A DNA stretch of 38,368 nt from Chara braunii (Eukaryota; Streptophyta; Charophyceae; Charales; Characeae). The notes below the pieces were generated by a model. The model was not told the origin of the DNA and searched no databases. It saw only the letters and a program-made list of their open reading frames with translations. How positions within the stretch are numbered: position 1 is the first letter of the stretch; each line of letters opens with the position of its first letter. Positions 8,928 through 18,612 of the stretch are shown here, in pieces. Made by a program: the position numbers and the translations under genes. Location: positions 3,527,973 through 3,566,340 of the forward strand of contig BFEA01000073.1 in NCBI GenBank assembly GCA_003427395.1, given 5' to 3'.

Positions 8928-8949
8928 CACCAGTCCCTATGAGTGGGCT

Positions 8950-8965
8950 AACCCTAAACCCTAAA
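8950..8965 (-). promoter_or_regulatory. Interstitial telomere-type motif (telo box)
   Basis: AACCCTAAACCCTAAA is two units of the plant-type CCCTAAA telomere repeat. Such telo boxes occur in promoters and at internal chromosome sites. No gene start is evident beside it, so I note only the motif. Confidence 0.5.
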
Positions 8966-9319
8966 TCACAGGCCGGCGGGATTCGCCAAGCAAATCCTGC
9001 ACGGCGCAAAGCAAACCAGGATTCGGCAGGAATTGGTGCGCAGCAAAAATCCACGTTGGGAAAATGACGCTCGGATGTCACTGGTCGTTTGAGACACAAA
9101 CTCGAGGAAGCTCTGTTGGGAGCAGTGGCCTCGGGCTCTTCCAACCGTAATGAGAAGAGGAGTGTGTGCATCATCGTATATGATTGATAATAATACTACC
9201 CATGGGCACTCCTCCCCCCCCCCAATTAAAAAACGAATGCGGATCATTCCAGATGGCAAAACCTGTCGAATTCGTGCTCCAAATTTTTTGTTTTCTTTTA
9301 TTGGTTATTGACAACCTGG

Positions 9320-9390
9320 TCCATAAGTAGGGCCCCAGGCCCCTTGTAAATAAAGGTTATCTCTTTCTGTAACAAAAAGAGGGGAAAACA
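9320..9390 (+). mobile_element. Possible LINE-type 3' end
   Basis: GCCCCTTGTAAATAAAGGTTATC followed by a pyrimidine-rich stretch and A-runs resembles the 3' ends of plant LINEs. A similar arrangement (GAATATAAAGGGGCTCTATC) occurs at 25855-25885. No reverse-transcriptase frame precedes either. Confidence 0.25.
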
Positions 9391-9562
9391 CAAAAATGTC
9401 ATAAGCTTCGGTACTTGCTGCTCAGCTGATTACTGCCACAATTTGCTGTAAGATATGTGGATTGTTCTCTCTTTCTCTTTTGGGGGGGAGGGGGGTGAGT
9501 ATCGAGATAGCTCTGGCTAGAAGAGGTTTGCTGGATATGAGTAGTCACACCTCTGTCCTTAA

Positions 9563-9610
9563 CCTACCCTCTTCCCCCCAACACAACAAAACCTCATCAT
9601 GGTTGTACTG
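9563..9610 (+). mobile_element. MITE family G, fragment
   Basis: CTACCCTCTTCCCCCCAACA and CTCATCATGG match the left arm of the 10562-10648 element. The right arm is not visible, so this is a fragment. Confidence 0.4.
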
Positions 9611-9648
9611 GACCCAAAAGATAGTTTGCATTTATATTCATTATAAAG

Positions 9649-9890
9649 CTAGGCTACTAGAGTGGCCCGGGTCCACCTGCCCGGCCGGGCCAAAAAGAAA
9701 TAAAAAAAATAAAAAAATGAAAATCATTTTCTCATTTACATTTTTTTTTTTTTGGTAAAGAATTTCGATGTGACCCTGAGGCAAAAGTTGTTGAGTTTAT
9801 TTTTCTGCATAACATTGTTTTTTTTTCGGATTTTTTGGATTTTGTTTTTCTTTTCTTTTTTTGGCCCCGACCTTCCCTAGTCCATGCACG
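9649..9890 (+). mobile_element. MITE family C, plus-strand copy
   Basis: It begins CTAGGCTACTAGAGTGGCCC, then GGGTCCACCTGCCCGG, an A-rich stretch, and the strongly conserved block GTAAAGAATTTCGATGTGAC...GAGGCAAAAGTTGTTGAGTT. It runs collinear with 30934-31262 up to TCCATGCACG, then diverges before the right terminal repeat. It is therefore 3' truncated. Confidence 0.75.
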
Positions 9891-9989
9891 TTACGTTCGG
9901 GGAGATACGGTACAGCAATCGATGTTTCTCATTCATCCGTGTAAACAGCCAATAAGGAACACTGGGAATAGATCGGACCTGTTTCCTGT

Positions 9990-10093
<104 letters not shown>

Positions 10094-10331
10094 TTAAGAA
10101 GGTATTAGAAGCAACTCCTTTACAGAAAGCGGATCAGAAAGAGAGGCCATAAGGCCAATTAATTAATTAAGAAAGCATCAGGAAGAGAACACAACGCGGA
10201 GGAGGGTGAAAAGAAAACGAAAAAATGCAAAAAACAACGTTATCCATGGTTAAAAAAGAAAAAAGGAAAAAAAGCTGGCCAGGGTTCCCCTAAAAGACAT
10301 GAGGGGCAGCATTGGACAGACGGGAAATTTC

Positions 10332-10539
10332 TTAAACCACCAGTCCCTTTGCCCGCTTGAAAAACACATACGTGCAGGTTAACATGGGCTATTTTCAACA
10401 GTTCGGGTACCGGATTGAAATGGCTAGTGGCGCCAGCCACAATGAGGGCCGCGCCGGTTCTTTTCTCCTGGCGCACAGGGCGATTTTACTATCATTTTAG
10501 GCTCAACATCAATAGCTGAGAAAGGTACTGGTGGATTAA
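10332..10539. mobile_element. MITE family B, third copy
   Basis: The left end TTAAACCACCAGTCCC and the right end GGTACTGGTGGATTAA are imperfect inverted repeats. The inner block CCCGCTTGAAAA is the reverse complement of TTTTCAAGCGGG at the right end of the 27674 copy, which confirms family membership. It is about 208 bp and non-coding. Confidence 0.7.
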
Positions 10540-10561
10540 GATGTGATTGATCCTGTGTAGA

Positions 10562-10648
10562 CTACCGCCTTCCCCCAATCACAACCCACCCTCATCATGT
10601 CCGATACAATCATAATGAGGGTGTGTTGTGCTACAAAGAAGACGGCAG
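10562..10648. mobile_element. MITE family G, 87-bp foldback
   Basis: CTACCGCCTTCCCCCAATCA plus CAACCCACCCTCATCATG on the left pairs with ATAATGAGGGTGTGTTGTG and GAAGACGGCAG on the right. The arms fill nearly the entire element, leaving a short loop. Related pieces lie at 9563 and 37766. Confidence 0.65.
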
Positions 10649-10809
10649 CAGCTCCTTTGGCGTTACTGGATGGCATTCATTTGGCTGAAGAGGTCCAGCA
10701 GACGGGATCTTGATTTGATTTCAAGCAGAAACACGTGTATGGGACGCCCGACCTGTTTTCCAGCACGTGTTGCTCCCCACAAATAGTATGGATCCATCGA
10801 ATATGCTGG

Positions 10810-10861
10810 AAATCATCTTCAAATGTGCAGATTTCAAATCATCTTCAAATACGCAGACTTC
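10810..10861 (+). repeat. 26-bp direct tandem duplication
   Basis: AAATCATCTTCAAATGTGCA is repeated 26 bp later with ACGCA in place of GTGCA. The surrounding 10650-11680 region has no gene I can support; frames there are short and lack known motifs. Confidence 0.7.
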
Positions 10862-11686
10862 AACGTGGGGCGTGCTCTCCTGAGTAGTTGTCTGGCCTGA
10901 AGATGATTTTAGGGGGAAACAAAAAAGAAAGAAGTAAAAGCGCCTTCATTTTTACAGGTACTGCAGCACTTGCTAACAACGTTTCAGTCTCCACATTGTT
11001 TTATACTCATCGCTGATTGGAAGCTACTGAAGGTGTAGCACTTCACAATAGAGTAATGATCTTAAGCAATGCCGTCCTTCTTAAAACATGGTACTTAACA
11101 TGCCATACTACCTCTTTCGACATTGGCAATGAAGCGGATCAAAGTTGTGGTAACCCAATACTTGTGGAAACATACAACTAAGTACTCACGCTGCAACCGT
11201 TTTCTAGCAGGCGCTGCTCCGCACCAATTGAAAGGGGCCATGTGCCAGGGGTACTACCGGGGGGTGCTCACACCACCCGGAAGAATACGCTGGGCAAGGT
11301 GTTAATGTATTAAAAAAAAGAATAATAATAAATAAGCAAAAAAACCGTACTCAGGACCCGTCAAGCTGAATATGCATATTCTGACTGAGTGTCGTTGTGG
11401 AGACTTGTATGGCACATGTCTTTTTGTCTTTATCGCACTATCGAGTGTTCGTTTTGCACTGTGTATGAGTGTTTTCCACATCAATACGAGGAACCTGAAT
11501 GTGCATATCCCAGAGCCCTCTACATTTCGGGTATTTTGCAGCATGAAACGTGGACCCCCTTTTTGTCAAAGGTGTGAACAGGGCTGATTTGGATAATCTC
11601 TGGTCTGACTGTCCAGTCTTGGCAGCCTTCTGGCAATGGTGTAGAGTAGTGGTCTGACTCCCTCCACTGCTCTCCACATGCAGAAA

Positions 11687-11822
11687 AGATGTCTCTGGAA
11701 GGGCAGCGGCTTCCGAAATCTCAGGTGTATCTTTCCACGTTCTAGCAGAGGATTCACTCTCATTTCTTTTGTGCACGTGGAGAGTAGTGCAGCGAAGCTA
11801 AAGATGTCTCTGGAAGGGCAGC
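11687..11822 (+). repeat. 22-bp direct repeats flanking a MITE family A copy
   Basis: AAGATGTCTCTGGAAGGGCA plus GC occurs at 11687-11708 and again at 11801-11822. Between them sits a minus-strand family A copy (11723-11799: CTTTCCACGTTCTAGCAGAG, GGATTCACTCTC). The block therefore looks like a local 114-bp tandem duplication that includes part of a MITE. Confidence 0.7.
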
Positions 11823-11836
11823 CGCCGTGAGATATG

Positions 11837-11952
11837 GGGCCTCGCTCCACTACTCACCAAATCTGCAAAATGAGAATGAATCTTCCGCTAGAATGCATAC
11901 ACCACCATATTTTTTGTCTTTTGCGCATATTGTGAGTAGTGGAGTGAGGCCC
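11837..11952 (+). mobile_element. MITE family A, best-preserved copy
   Basis: GGGCCTCGCTCCACTACTCA plus C at the left and GTGAGTAGTGGAGTGAGGCC plus C at the right are inverted repeats matching at 20 of 21 positions. The 116-bp unit contains the TGAATCTTCCGCTAGAATGC core and a TTTTTTGTCTTTTGCGCA block. No clear target duplication is visible at the borders, so the superfamily is unassigned. Confidence 0.85.
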
Positions 11953-12007
11953 GTGATCATCGGACCGAGCGGCCCCAGGTAATTCAGAATTGTAATATTT
12001 TACTCGT

Positions 12008-12085
12008 CTGCTTCCAGTGGAGTTCGAGCTCAGGTCTGTATATCAACAGGGGTGTACCAAGTACTACCAACTAAGCTAGGCCAGT
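12008..12085 (-). mobile_element. tRNA-derived SINE family S1, minus-strand copy
   Basis: On the minus strand an A-box TAGCTTAGTTGGTA is followed by CTGTTGATATACAGACCTGA and a B-box-like GAGCTCGAACTCC. The middle block matches CTGTTGAAATACAGACCTGA in the 30675 copy. Only the tRNA-like head is recognisable here. Confidence 0.65.
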
Positions 12086-12278
12086 TGGTAGCTGGTGCGT
12101 TTGCGTTTGGCTTACCGTTTTTTTTGTTTTTGTTTTCTTTTTTGCAAAAAACAAGGAGGCTTGGCATTTTGGTTTGGCTGACATGGCCCTCCTTCATCGT
12201 TTCATCTCATCCCCACCTCTGAGCCGCGGTGGGCCCTACTTGCTTTTATAAAGAAGTTTTTGCGGGACGCGCTTCTTT

Positions 12279-12396
12279 GTTCTTCAATGCATTTAATTAT
12301 AGGATGTTCTTCAATGCATTTAATTATGGGCCAAGGCATAAAGTTATTTGAAGACTATAGGATGCGCTTCTTTGGTCTTCGATGCATTTAATTATG
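12279..12396 (+). repeat. Three-copy repeat around ATGCATTTAATTAT
   Basis: TTCTTCAATGCATTTAATTA occurs at about 12280 and 12307, and a variant, GGTCTTCGATGCATTTAATT, at 12373. CGCTTCTTTG precedes the first and third copies. It appears to be a local duplication in A/T-rich DNA. The flanking 12400-12600 stretch is an A-rich tract without a gene. Confidence 0.7.
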
Positions 12397-12629
12397 TAAG
12401 CTCCCCATCAGTAAATGGAATCTCTGAAAAATGGGGGCACTTTTGGAGGGAGCTCGAGGGAAAAAAAAAAATAAAAATAAAAAAATAAAAAAGGAAGATA
12501 AAAGGGTTTGCTGTTTTTGAGTCAGGAAAGGGTAGAAAGGCTGTGTGCCCAATACTCAATCTCTTAAGAGCCCTTTTCTAAGAGAGTGTCGACGCAACGG
12601 GTCACTTTGGGTTCAAAAAGACTGACGAT

Positions 12630-13110
12630 CATTTGTTGCAGCGGTTACGGTGGCCATATATGAAGAGGGACGCCAGACTGCCTCAAATAGTTGTGCTTTA
12701 TAACAATGCTAGGCCCCGAGCCACCGGGCGAACACATAATGAGCTGCAGTTGGGATGGAACACGCAAACGCCACTGGATTCTTGTTTGCAGATCCCAAAC
12801 TGCAGTTGGTCCCAGCAACAATAGAGCAAGCCCTAGAGTACGAAAAACTGATGGAACGTACTGTTGAACAGCTACAACAGCACCAAGGGCACTCATAGAA
12901 CTCGTAAATAAGCACAAACGGGTGTCCACTGTCCACGTTCTGGTAGGCGATAGGGCTTCGGTTAGAGCAGGACATATCACGGAAGGTGCTGACTCCACAG
13001 TATTTTGGACCCTGGGCTGTTTTAGACATTGATCCTGATGGCCCTTCCTATGTGATTCATGTCCCGCAACATCTTCGTACTTAACCTGTCTTCCACGCAT
13101 CCAAACTCTT
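12630..13110 (+). pseudogene. Ty3/Gypsy integrase C-terminal remnant
   Basis: In one frame YNNARPRATGRT and QLGWNTQTPLD match the end of the Gypsy integrase catalytic region (the YN...H.STG.SPF...G..P pattern). Further on, NKHKRV and VGDRASVRA match the linker before the C-terminal SH3-like domain. After a frame change come YFGPWAVLD, PQHLRT and PVFHASKL, the usual last motifs of the domain. A TAA stop interrupts PQHLRT-PVFHASKL where the family usually has histidine. At least two frame changes and the stop show that it is dead. No LTR or upstream pol is visible in the window. Confidence 0.85.
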
Positions 13111-13113
13111 TTT

Positions 13114-13144
<31 letters not shown>

Positions 13145-13148
13145 GGGG
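13109..13148. repeat. T15-G25 homopolymer junction
   Basis: Fifteen T are followed directly by 25 G. A G-run of that length is rare in nuclear DNA and hard to sequence, so the true length is uncertain. It begins exactly where the Gypsy homology ends. Confidence 0.9.
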
Positions 13149-13218
13149 CGAGAAACGACCTGAAAAAATGCTAGGGGTGCTGGTAGGAGCAGGCACGGCT
13201 AGCACTTCTGGGGGGGGT

Positions 13219-13245
13219 CCATCTATTGGTGGGGAGCATCACCTG
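13219..13245. repeat. Dispersed 25-nt motif, copy 2
   Basis: TCTATTGGTGGGGAGCATCA followed by CCTG matches 6611-6636 apart from one extra G. The flanking sequences differ. Confidence 0.5.
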
Positions 13246-13354
13246 CTGGAAAATGGGTCCAGCGTCCCTATACATACATATGATGGGAAGTAGGCATGCT
13301 TATGTGTATGTTTGATCCGCTTTGTACAGACTGGGCTATGGTAAGCCCGGAGTT

Positions 13355-13470
13355 CTATCTGTGTATCTTACAGCCTTGAGCAGGCATGCTGTGTAAGTGT
13401 AAGTATGTGTGCAGTGAGCTGTTTCTACTGTCCATTGTGTATATTACAGCCTTGTGCAGGCATGCCATGC
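13355..13470 (+). repeat. 80-bp spaced duplication
   Basis: TGTGTATCTTACAGCCTTGA, then GCAGGCATGC, returns about 80 bp later as TGTGTATATTACAGCCTTGT, then GCAGGCATGCC. No gene is seen. Bases 13471-13930 contain no feature I recognise apart from scattered short duplications. Confidence 0.6.
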
Positions 13471-13932
13471 GTCCGAACTCTTGCCCTCGAAGATGAGTAG
13501 AGGTCAAGTCGACATTGATCAGATTACGGAGTACAGGGTTATGACTGTGTAGAAGCAATGGGACGAAGGAGGACCACCCAAAACCGCAGATGCTTAGTTT
13601 TAGAAATGAAAAGCTAGATTGGGGCGTGAGACCGGGTAGAGGCTTGGTTGGTATACAGTATTGACTCGGTAGAGACTGGCTGGTTAGTATGGATATCTGA
13701 GATTAGGGTTAGGGTAATACGTGAGATCTGAGTAGATAATCATTCTGAGTAGTCAGCATCAATCTCTAGCTTATATCTCAATCATCCTGAATATTCCTGA
13801 ATCATCCCAAATTTTCATTAATCAATGTATTCCAATTATAAGGGAGGCTGGGCCCGATACCCAGAACGTGCTGCTCCCCACGAATAGATTGGAGCAATTG
13901 TTATTAAAATAATAATAATAATAAAAATAAAA

Positions 13933-14121
13933 ATGAATGGAGAAGTGGTGGAACGTGCAGAACCACATATTGGTTTACTCCATAGAGGTACGGAAAAATT
14001 AATTGAATATAAAACCTATCCACAAGCTTTGCCTTATTTTGATCGATTAGATTATGTTTCTATGATGGCACACGAACATGCTTATTCTTTAGCTGTAGAA
14101 AAACTTTGTAATTGTGAAGTT
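13933..14121 (+). pseudogene. nad7: Mitochondrial nad7 fragment in nuclear DNA
   Basis: Codons from 13936 read [52 protein letters not shown] and NCEV. These are the signature of NADH dehydrogenase subunit 7 (complex I 49-kDa subunit) near its N-terminus, roughly residues 32-94. After GAAGTT at 14121 homology stops where PLRAQYIRV would follow. The fragment starts directly after an (AAT)n tract. Replacements such as Gln to His in MMAHEH and Leu to Cys in KLCNCEV suggest decay. It covers about one sixth of the gene and cannot be functional. Confidence 0.9.
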
Positions 14122-14203
14122 CAGAGTGCCTTTATGAGAAGACCCATAGTTTACAAGGGAAGAACTCATCAAGTTTGCACTTTTGCAGCACAGGCCCCTC
14201 CAA

Positions 14204-14238
14204 CCCCTCCTGAGAATGCCAACGATTTTCAGGAGGGG
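14204..14238. repeat. Perfect 10-bp stem hairpin
   Basis: CCCCTCCTGA at 14204-14213 pairs with TCAGGAGGGG at 14229-14238 around a 15-nt loop. It lies about 85 bp after the nad7 match ends. It resembles a terminator-like stem, but no transcript is known here. Confidence 0.6.
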
Positions 14239-14865
14239 CCAATTCCCCTTCTGCAGTACATGGATATACCACAATGATTGTTGACTCCATCCTCCTTTGG
14301 CTTTTCTTTTCAAAATAAGGATTTCTGGCCACTTGTAGTTATTTCTTGTAAGTGACTAGTTTTATAGGTTGCTCTCCTTTCGGGCGTGTAAAGTCCCCGA
14401 GTAAATGATCGTTCCACTTATCCTCGGGGATAAAAAGGAAAAATATTTTTTTCCGGGAATCCTTGGGGCATCCTCGCACTACAGCCATTTTGTGGCCTTC
14501 CCCAAGGTACCTCCAGAGGTCCCTCGGAGGTCAAGGATCCGCGATAATCGGAGCGGCGAGGGCACCCATCGTCAACAAGATTTTTTTGTCGTCTGGTCCA
14601 TTGGAGTACCTACCGGCCACCACATGGACATCTTGGGTTGTCAATGTTCAGCTTCCAGGATCCTTATGCCAACAGTAATCGTTGGTGGCCAGGCAGCCTT
14701 CTGCAAATGTCTTCAACCGGTGTTCTCCCTCACAGTGCGTGGCACCAAAAGGAAAGTGCTTCAACGGTCTGCAAAATTCAATATTTTAGCCGACCCCCCT
14801 TTCGATTCCCCACTGCACTCAGCGACGTAAAACGTTAGAGGGCATTTGTCGGATGCTGTGGTCTC

Positions 14866-15510
14866 CCGTTTGCTGCCCTCTTCGTCACCGTTTGGTGGAG
14901 GTGTATCAGTATCATGTAGTTACTGCCCTTCCCTATGTGTCGTTCATGGCCGGCGTCTTTCCAAGGCTGCCGCTGCTGCTCCTGATAATCATTTTCTGTC
15001 CTTCTTTTCGTCTTCCATGTTTGCATCCTTGGCAGGCTGTCTGGACGCACACGCAAGAGGCATTCTGCTAAGGAGGGCGTCATCGTGGACGGATGGCAGG
15101 CGAAGAGCAGGTCCTCAGTGGACCACTCCACGAGCCACCGTGCAGGCCACGTCCCGGCTCGCAGTGCAAGGGCGTACGACCCGTTAGAGTGTGTGTGCAG
15201 TATGCTGTCCTCTACTGTCTGCTCCCTTCATCGTTGTCGTTCGGTGGACCTTCACCGTCGTTGTGGAGTGACGGCCCTGTCGTACGTGTAGTTGATGGCC
15301 GACCTCTATTGAAGGTTGCCACTACAGGTTACCACTACTGCTCCTAGTTGCAATTTTGCTTTGTCGTGGTCCTCCTGTTCCACGTGTGCATCCTCTATCG
15401 TTGATGGCCAACCTCTATTGAAGGTTGCCACTGCTGCTCCTCGTCGCAATTTTGCTGGTTGTGGTCCTCCTGTTCCACGTGTGCATCCTCTACCGTTGAT
15501 GGCCAACCTC
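14866..15510 (+). repeat. Degenerate ~100-bp tandem repeat inside a ~350-bp duplication
   Basis: GTTGATGGCC begins at 15291, 15400 and 15495 (periods 109 and 95), each followed by ACCTCTAT, with GTTGCCACT and CACGTGTGCATCCTCTA in the complete units. A diverged unit occurs at 14940-15035. The preceding CTGCCCTCTTCGTCACCGTT segment at 14870 also has a diverged relative at 15220 (CTGCTCCCTTCATCGTTGTC). No family motif supports a protein. Bases 14240-14865 and 15511-16970 contain no gene I can support. Confidence 0.7.
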
Positions 15511-16973
15511 TATCAAAGACCTCCAGCAGACAAGATGAGGGATAACACCAAATGCAGTCGACATCGACATCGGCAGCGCGTTCCGAGGGCGTTCGTCCAC
15601 ACTGCATGCAATCGCCATTGCCCGAAAGACACGTGGTGACATACACAGCTTCTCTCATAAGTACTCCTCCGTTGCATTATCACATTGCGTGAGATGCTCC
15701 CATGCCCCCCCCATCCTCCTTTTCATCCACCACCTCGGCGTCGCTCGTGGAAGAACACTGCAACCCATGGCGCAACAAACCTGAACTACAGCCTCGGTGA
15801 TGGCCACAGTATCCAGCCCTTTGACCGGGACTTGATGAAGCGTCTTCCTCCTCCGCACATGGATCTTCGCTCTCATTCTGCCAAATGCCCTCTCCTACTG
15901 ACAACGAAAGAGCACGGCCATCACGGTCGCCGCCACGGCCGTCTTCTCAATCGTCGTTAACTTCGCAAGTCCATCGTCGCTGCCGCCCTCCATCGGCACA
16001 TGTGTTGCAATGCTTATGAACCACAAAAATACAACAGCCTACCAACTCGGCACGACCACGGTAACCTCAGTGTGACGCCCAACCTCACGCCCAGCACGAC
16101 TTCCTGATCGGAGTGGGATAGAGGCCCGAAAGTGCGAAAAGGAGGTGTGCCAAGGATTTTAGGATAGTGGGGGTGGAGTTCCAGGTCGAAACTGAAATCT
16201 CCTATGGCAGGTCTCAGGGATAGTTGTGCAAGATAGCAAGCGTTGTTTGTCCTGCTGACAGGAGTGGCCGAGGGAGAGCCGCAAGCTGGTAAGCCTACCT
16301 GTAATCCTTACGCTTCGAGTTGAGAAAACTCTGCAGTAGAATTGGGGGCGGGGAAGGGAGATCTTTGCTACGAGTGGGAAAGTCATCGGAAGAGTCGACA
16401 ACTGGTGATCTAGCCTCAATTGACCAAGTTGTTTTGCATTGTGGCCATCATTGCAGGACCCTCAGGCGATCAAAGATTTCAAGGCATTCTCCCGGGAGTT
16501 AAGTCAGTCCCCCTCCTGTATCTCAAGAGTCTCAAACCCCTCATTCTGTCTTTCTTACTCGAAGTCTAGTCTAAGGTTCTGAGAGGAAGGCGGCAGGCGG
16601 GATTGCAACCTGTAGGACCGCAACAAGACTCTGTGGGAAGTCTGCCCACCGATTGCGGGAGCTCTGCCGGAACTCAAGAGAAGTTTTGGAGGCAGGGAAC
16701 TAAAAGGTAACAATTGCTTTCCTTCTATAAGCCCAGTATAACCCCTACTTGTATTCATTGCTATGTTTGACTGAGTATGTTGCCTGTCTCCCTACTTTGA
16801 CTTTCAGTTTGACTTCAAGGCATAAACCAGACTTAATAAAGGAATGATTGTGTAAGTTCAATTTCAATTTTTGTTGTATTGACTGAAAGCAGATTGTGGG
16901 ATTGCATTCGGGGAAAGGTTGGGAAGAAGGCAGTTTTGCTTGTATCTAACTGAGTGAATTAAAGGTTGGGCAA

Positions 16974-17681
16974 GTCTCCATAAGATTGGAGGGTCCGGTG
17001 TTATGTTTATTTTCGATTGCCTGAAGGACCAGACAGGTTCCCATAAGATTGGGTGGTCTAGTTGCTCTGACTTGCAAGGGCTGATTGTGATTGACTTTTC
17101 AGGGACCAAGCATGTTCCATAAGTTTGGGTGGCTTGGTCGCCTTATTTACTTCGGGTTTCTTGCAGTTTCCTTTGGTTCTGAACGAGGAGGTCTGAGCAT
17201 GTTCCAGAAGTTTGGGTGGCTCAACCTCTTCTTGCTTTGGCTTTAAGAGAATGAACCAGGCTGAGGACCAAGGCATGTTCCATAAGTTTGGGTGGTCTTG
17301 CTCCAACGCCTCGCACATGCTGGAACCAGAAGGTTATAACTTGGCTATAACTTACTATTATTTTATCTATGAACAGGCTAGTCAAACAGTGTTCCATAAT
17401 TTTGGGTGGTCTGACTATAGCGTATCACAAACTGAAGAGAGTATTAATTAAAAATAAACTTGTGGTACGAAGGGGCAGACTGACTCTTGAGCTAAACATG
17501 ATCAGTTCATTTATATAAAAGAGTAAGTGCAAATAGTTATATAAAACGTGGATATTTAAACAGTTCAGGGCGACTGCGGTGGCCTAGTCATATGCCCAAA
17601 GAAGAGAAAAGTTGTTGTGCCCTGTGTTTGTGTATACTCAATGGCTGAGCTAGACACGTTCCATAAGTTTGGGTGGTCTAG
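16974..17681 (+). repeat. Seven dispersed copies of a ~25-nt motif
   Basis: The motif GTTCCATAAGTTTGGGTGGT, or a close variant, is found at about 16974, 17037, 17111, 17198, 17274, 17390 and 17656. Spacing varies from 61 to 266 bp while the motif stays well conserved, and the sequence between copies is unrelated. The earliest two copies have AGATTGG in place of AGTTTGG. This may be the untranslated region of an LTR retrotransposon, but no gag or pol is seen. Confidence 0.8.
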
Positions 17682-17848
17682 CTTTATGCCTTATGTAAGT
17701 TGGGTATAAAGGGGATACATTATTGAAAGATCATGAACTATTGTTTGATAAGGTTGATTTTGGAATGCTGAGACTCGTGAGAGTACTCACCTTTGTGGTT
17801 TGGCCTGCATGTGGCTGAGTAATTACTACTTAGTTTGAGTTTCTGTTT

Positions 17849-18000
17849 GATAGGTAGTTGCTTTAGTTGCTCGCCACGTGCTAGAGTTATAGGAGTTAGT
17901 TTCAATTCCTGCATTTTCTGAGCTTGATAGGTAGTTGCTTTAGTTGCTCGCCACGTGCTAGAGCTATAGGAGTTAGTTTCAATTCCTGCATTTTCTGAGC
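17849..18000 (+). repeat. Two tandem 76-bp units
   Basis: GATAGGTAGTTGCTTTAGTT starts at about 17849 and 17925. The two 76-bp units differ visibly at one base (GAGTTAT against GAGCTAT). The tail of the unit, AATTCCTGCATTTTCTGAGC, is repeated once more at 18008-18027. Such near-identity points to a recent duplication. Confidence 0.9.
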
Positions 18001-18087
18001 TAAGTTTAATTCCTGCATTTTCTGAGCTAAGTTTATTCTTACTTAGGTCAATTTCTGCATTTTCTGGGATCTTTTATTATTCTGGGT

Positions 18088-18612
18088 CACTTTCTCTACG
18101 GGAAGCGCTGCCGAAATTTCTACAAAACCAAGGAGTTAGTCAGATTTTGTATTTTCAGGGTCCAACTTTTTTGACTTTTTGGCTTAGAAAAAAATTGAAA
18201 AACCTCGTTTTCTAAAAGGAGTGCTGCCCAATTTTTTACCAATTTAGAGAGTTAGACAAAATTGAACCTTGAGAAGTCAAAGTCGATTTAAATTCTGAAG
18301 TTAGCTTTGTATAAATTGTGGTAAGCTACTTTCTCTACAGAAAGTGCTGCCGAAATTTCTACAAATATAAGGAGTTAGTCAAAATTTGACTTTTTCAAAA
18401 TTCAACTTGTCTGACTTTTATATATGGCTTAGTAAAAATCTGGGAAGTCTCCTTTTCTAAAGGAAGTGCTACCCAAATTTTTGCCAATTCATGGAGTTAA
18501 ACAAAATTTGACTTTGAAAAGTTGAATATTATTTTTGTTTTTATATTCAGCCTGATATAAATTTTGAGAAGACACTTTTCCTACCAGAAGCGCTGCCTAA
18601 ATATTCTTAGTT
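18088..18612 (+). repeat. ~120-bp repeat with five copies, alternating subtypes
   Basis: The core, consensus 'GAAGYGCTGCCNAAATTT', appears at about 18095, 18215, 18337, 18459 and 18575. Copies 1 and 3 share TTTCTCTAC and GGAGTTAGTCA; copies 2 and 4 share TTTTCTAAA and GAGTTARACAAAATT. The higher-order period is therefore about 240 bp. This is typical of internal tandem repeats in plant Gypsy elements, though no coding part is attached here. Confidence 0.75.

Noticed and set aside
12633-12824. Mariner/Tc1 transposase, because of the string LYNNARPRATG
   Set aside because: The downstream sequence reads LGWNTQTPLD and later NKHKRV, VGDRASVRA, YFGPWAVLD and PVFHASKL, which is the Ty3/Gypsy integrase order. 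The mariner HDNARPH...SPDLAPSD block is absent.
12645-13205. A 186-codon minus-strand frame
   Set aside because: It runs antisense to the Gypsy remnant and through the poly(G) tract (read as proline).
13695-13715. Interstitial telomere at TTAGGGTTAGGG
   Set aside because: There are only two units of the animal-type repeat in an organism with plant-type features, which is compatible with chance.
15293-15510. CRISPR array
   Set aside because: The repeat units are ~100 bp, diverged and contiguous, without unique spacers, and the genome is eukaryotic.
16974-17681. CRISPR-like array of 25-nt repeats
   Set aside because: Spacing is irregular (61-266 bp) and the repeats vary at several positions. 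The context is eukaryotic, with no cas genes.
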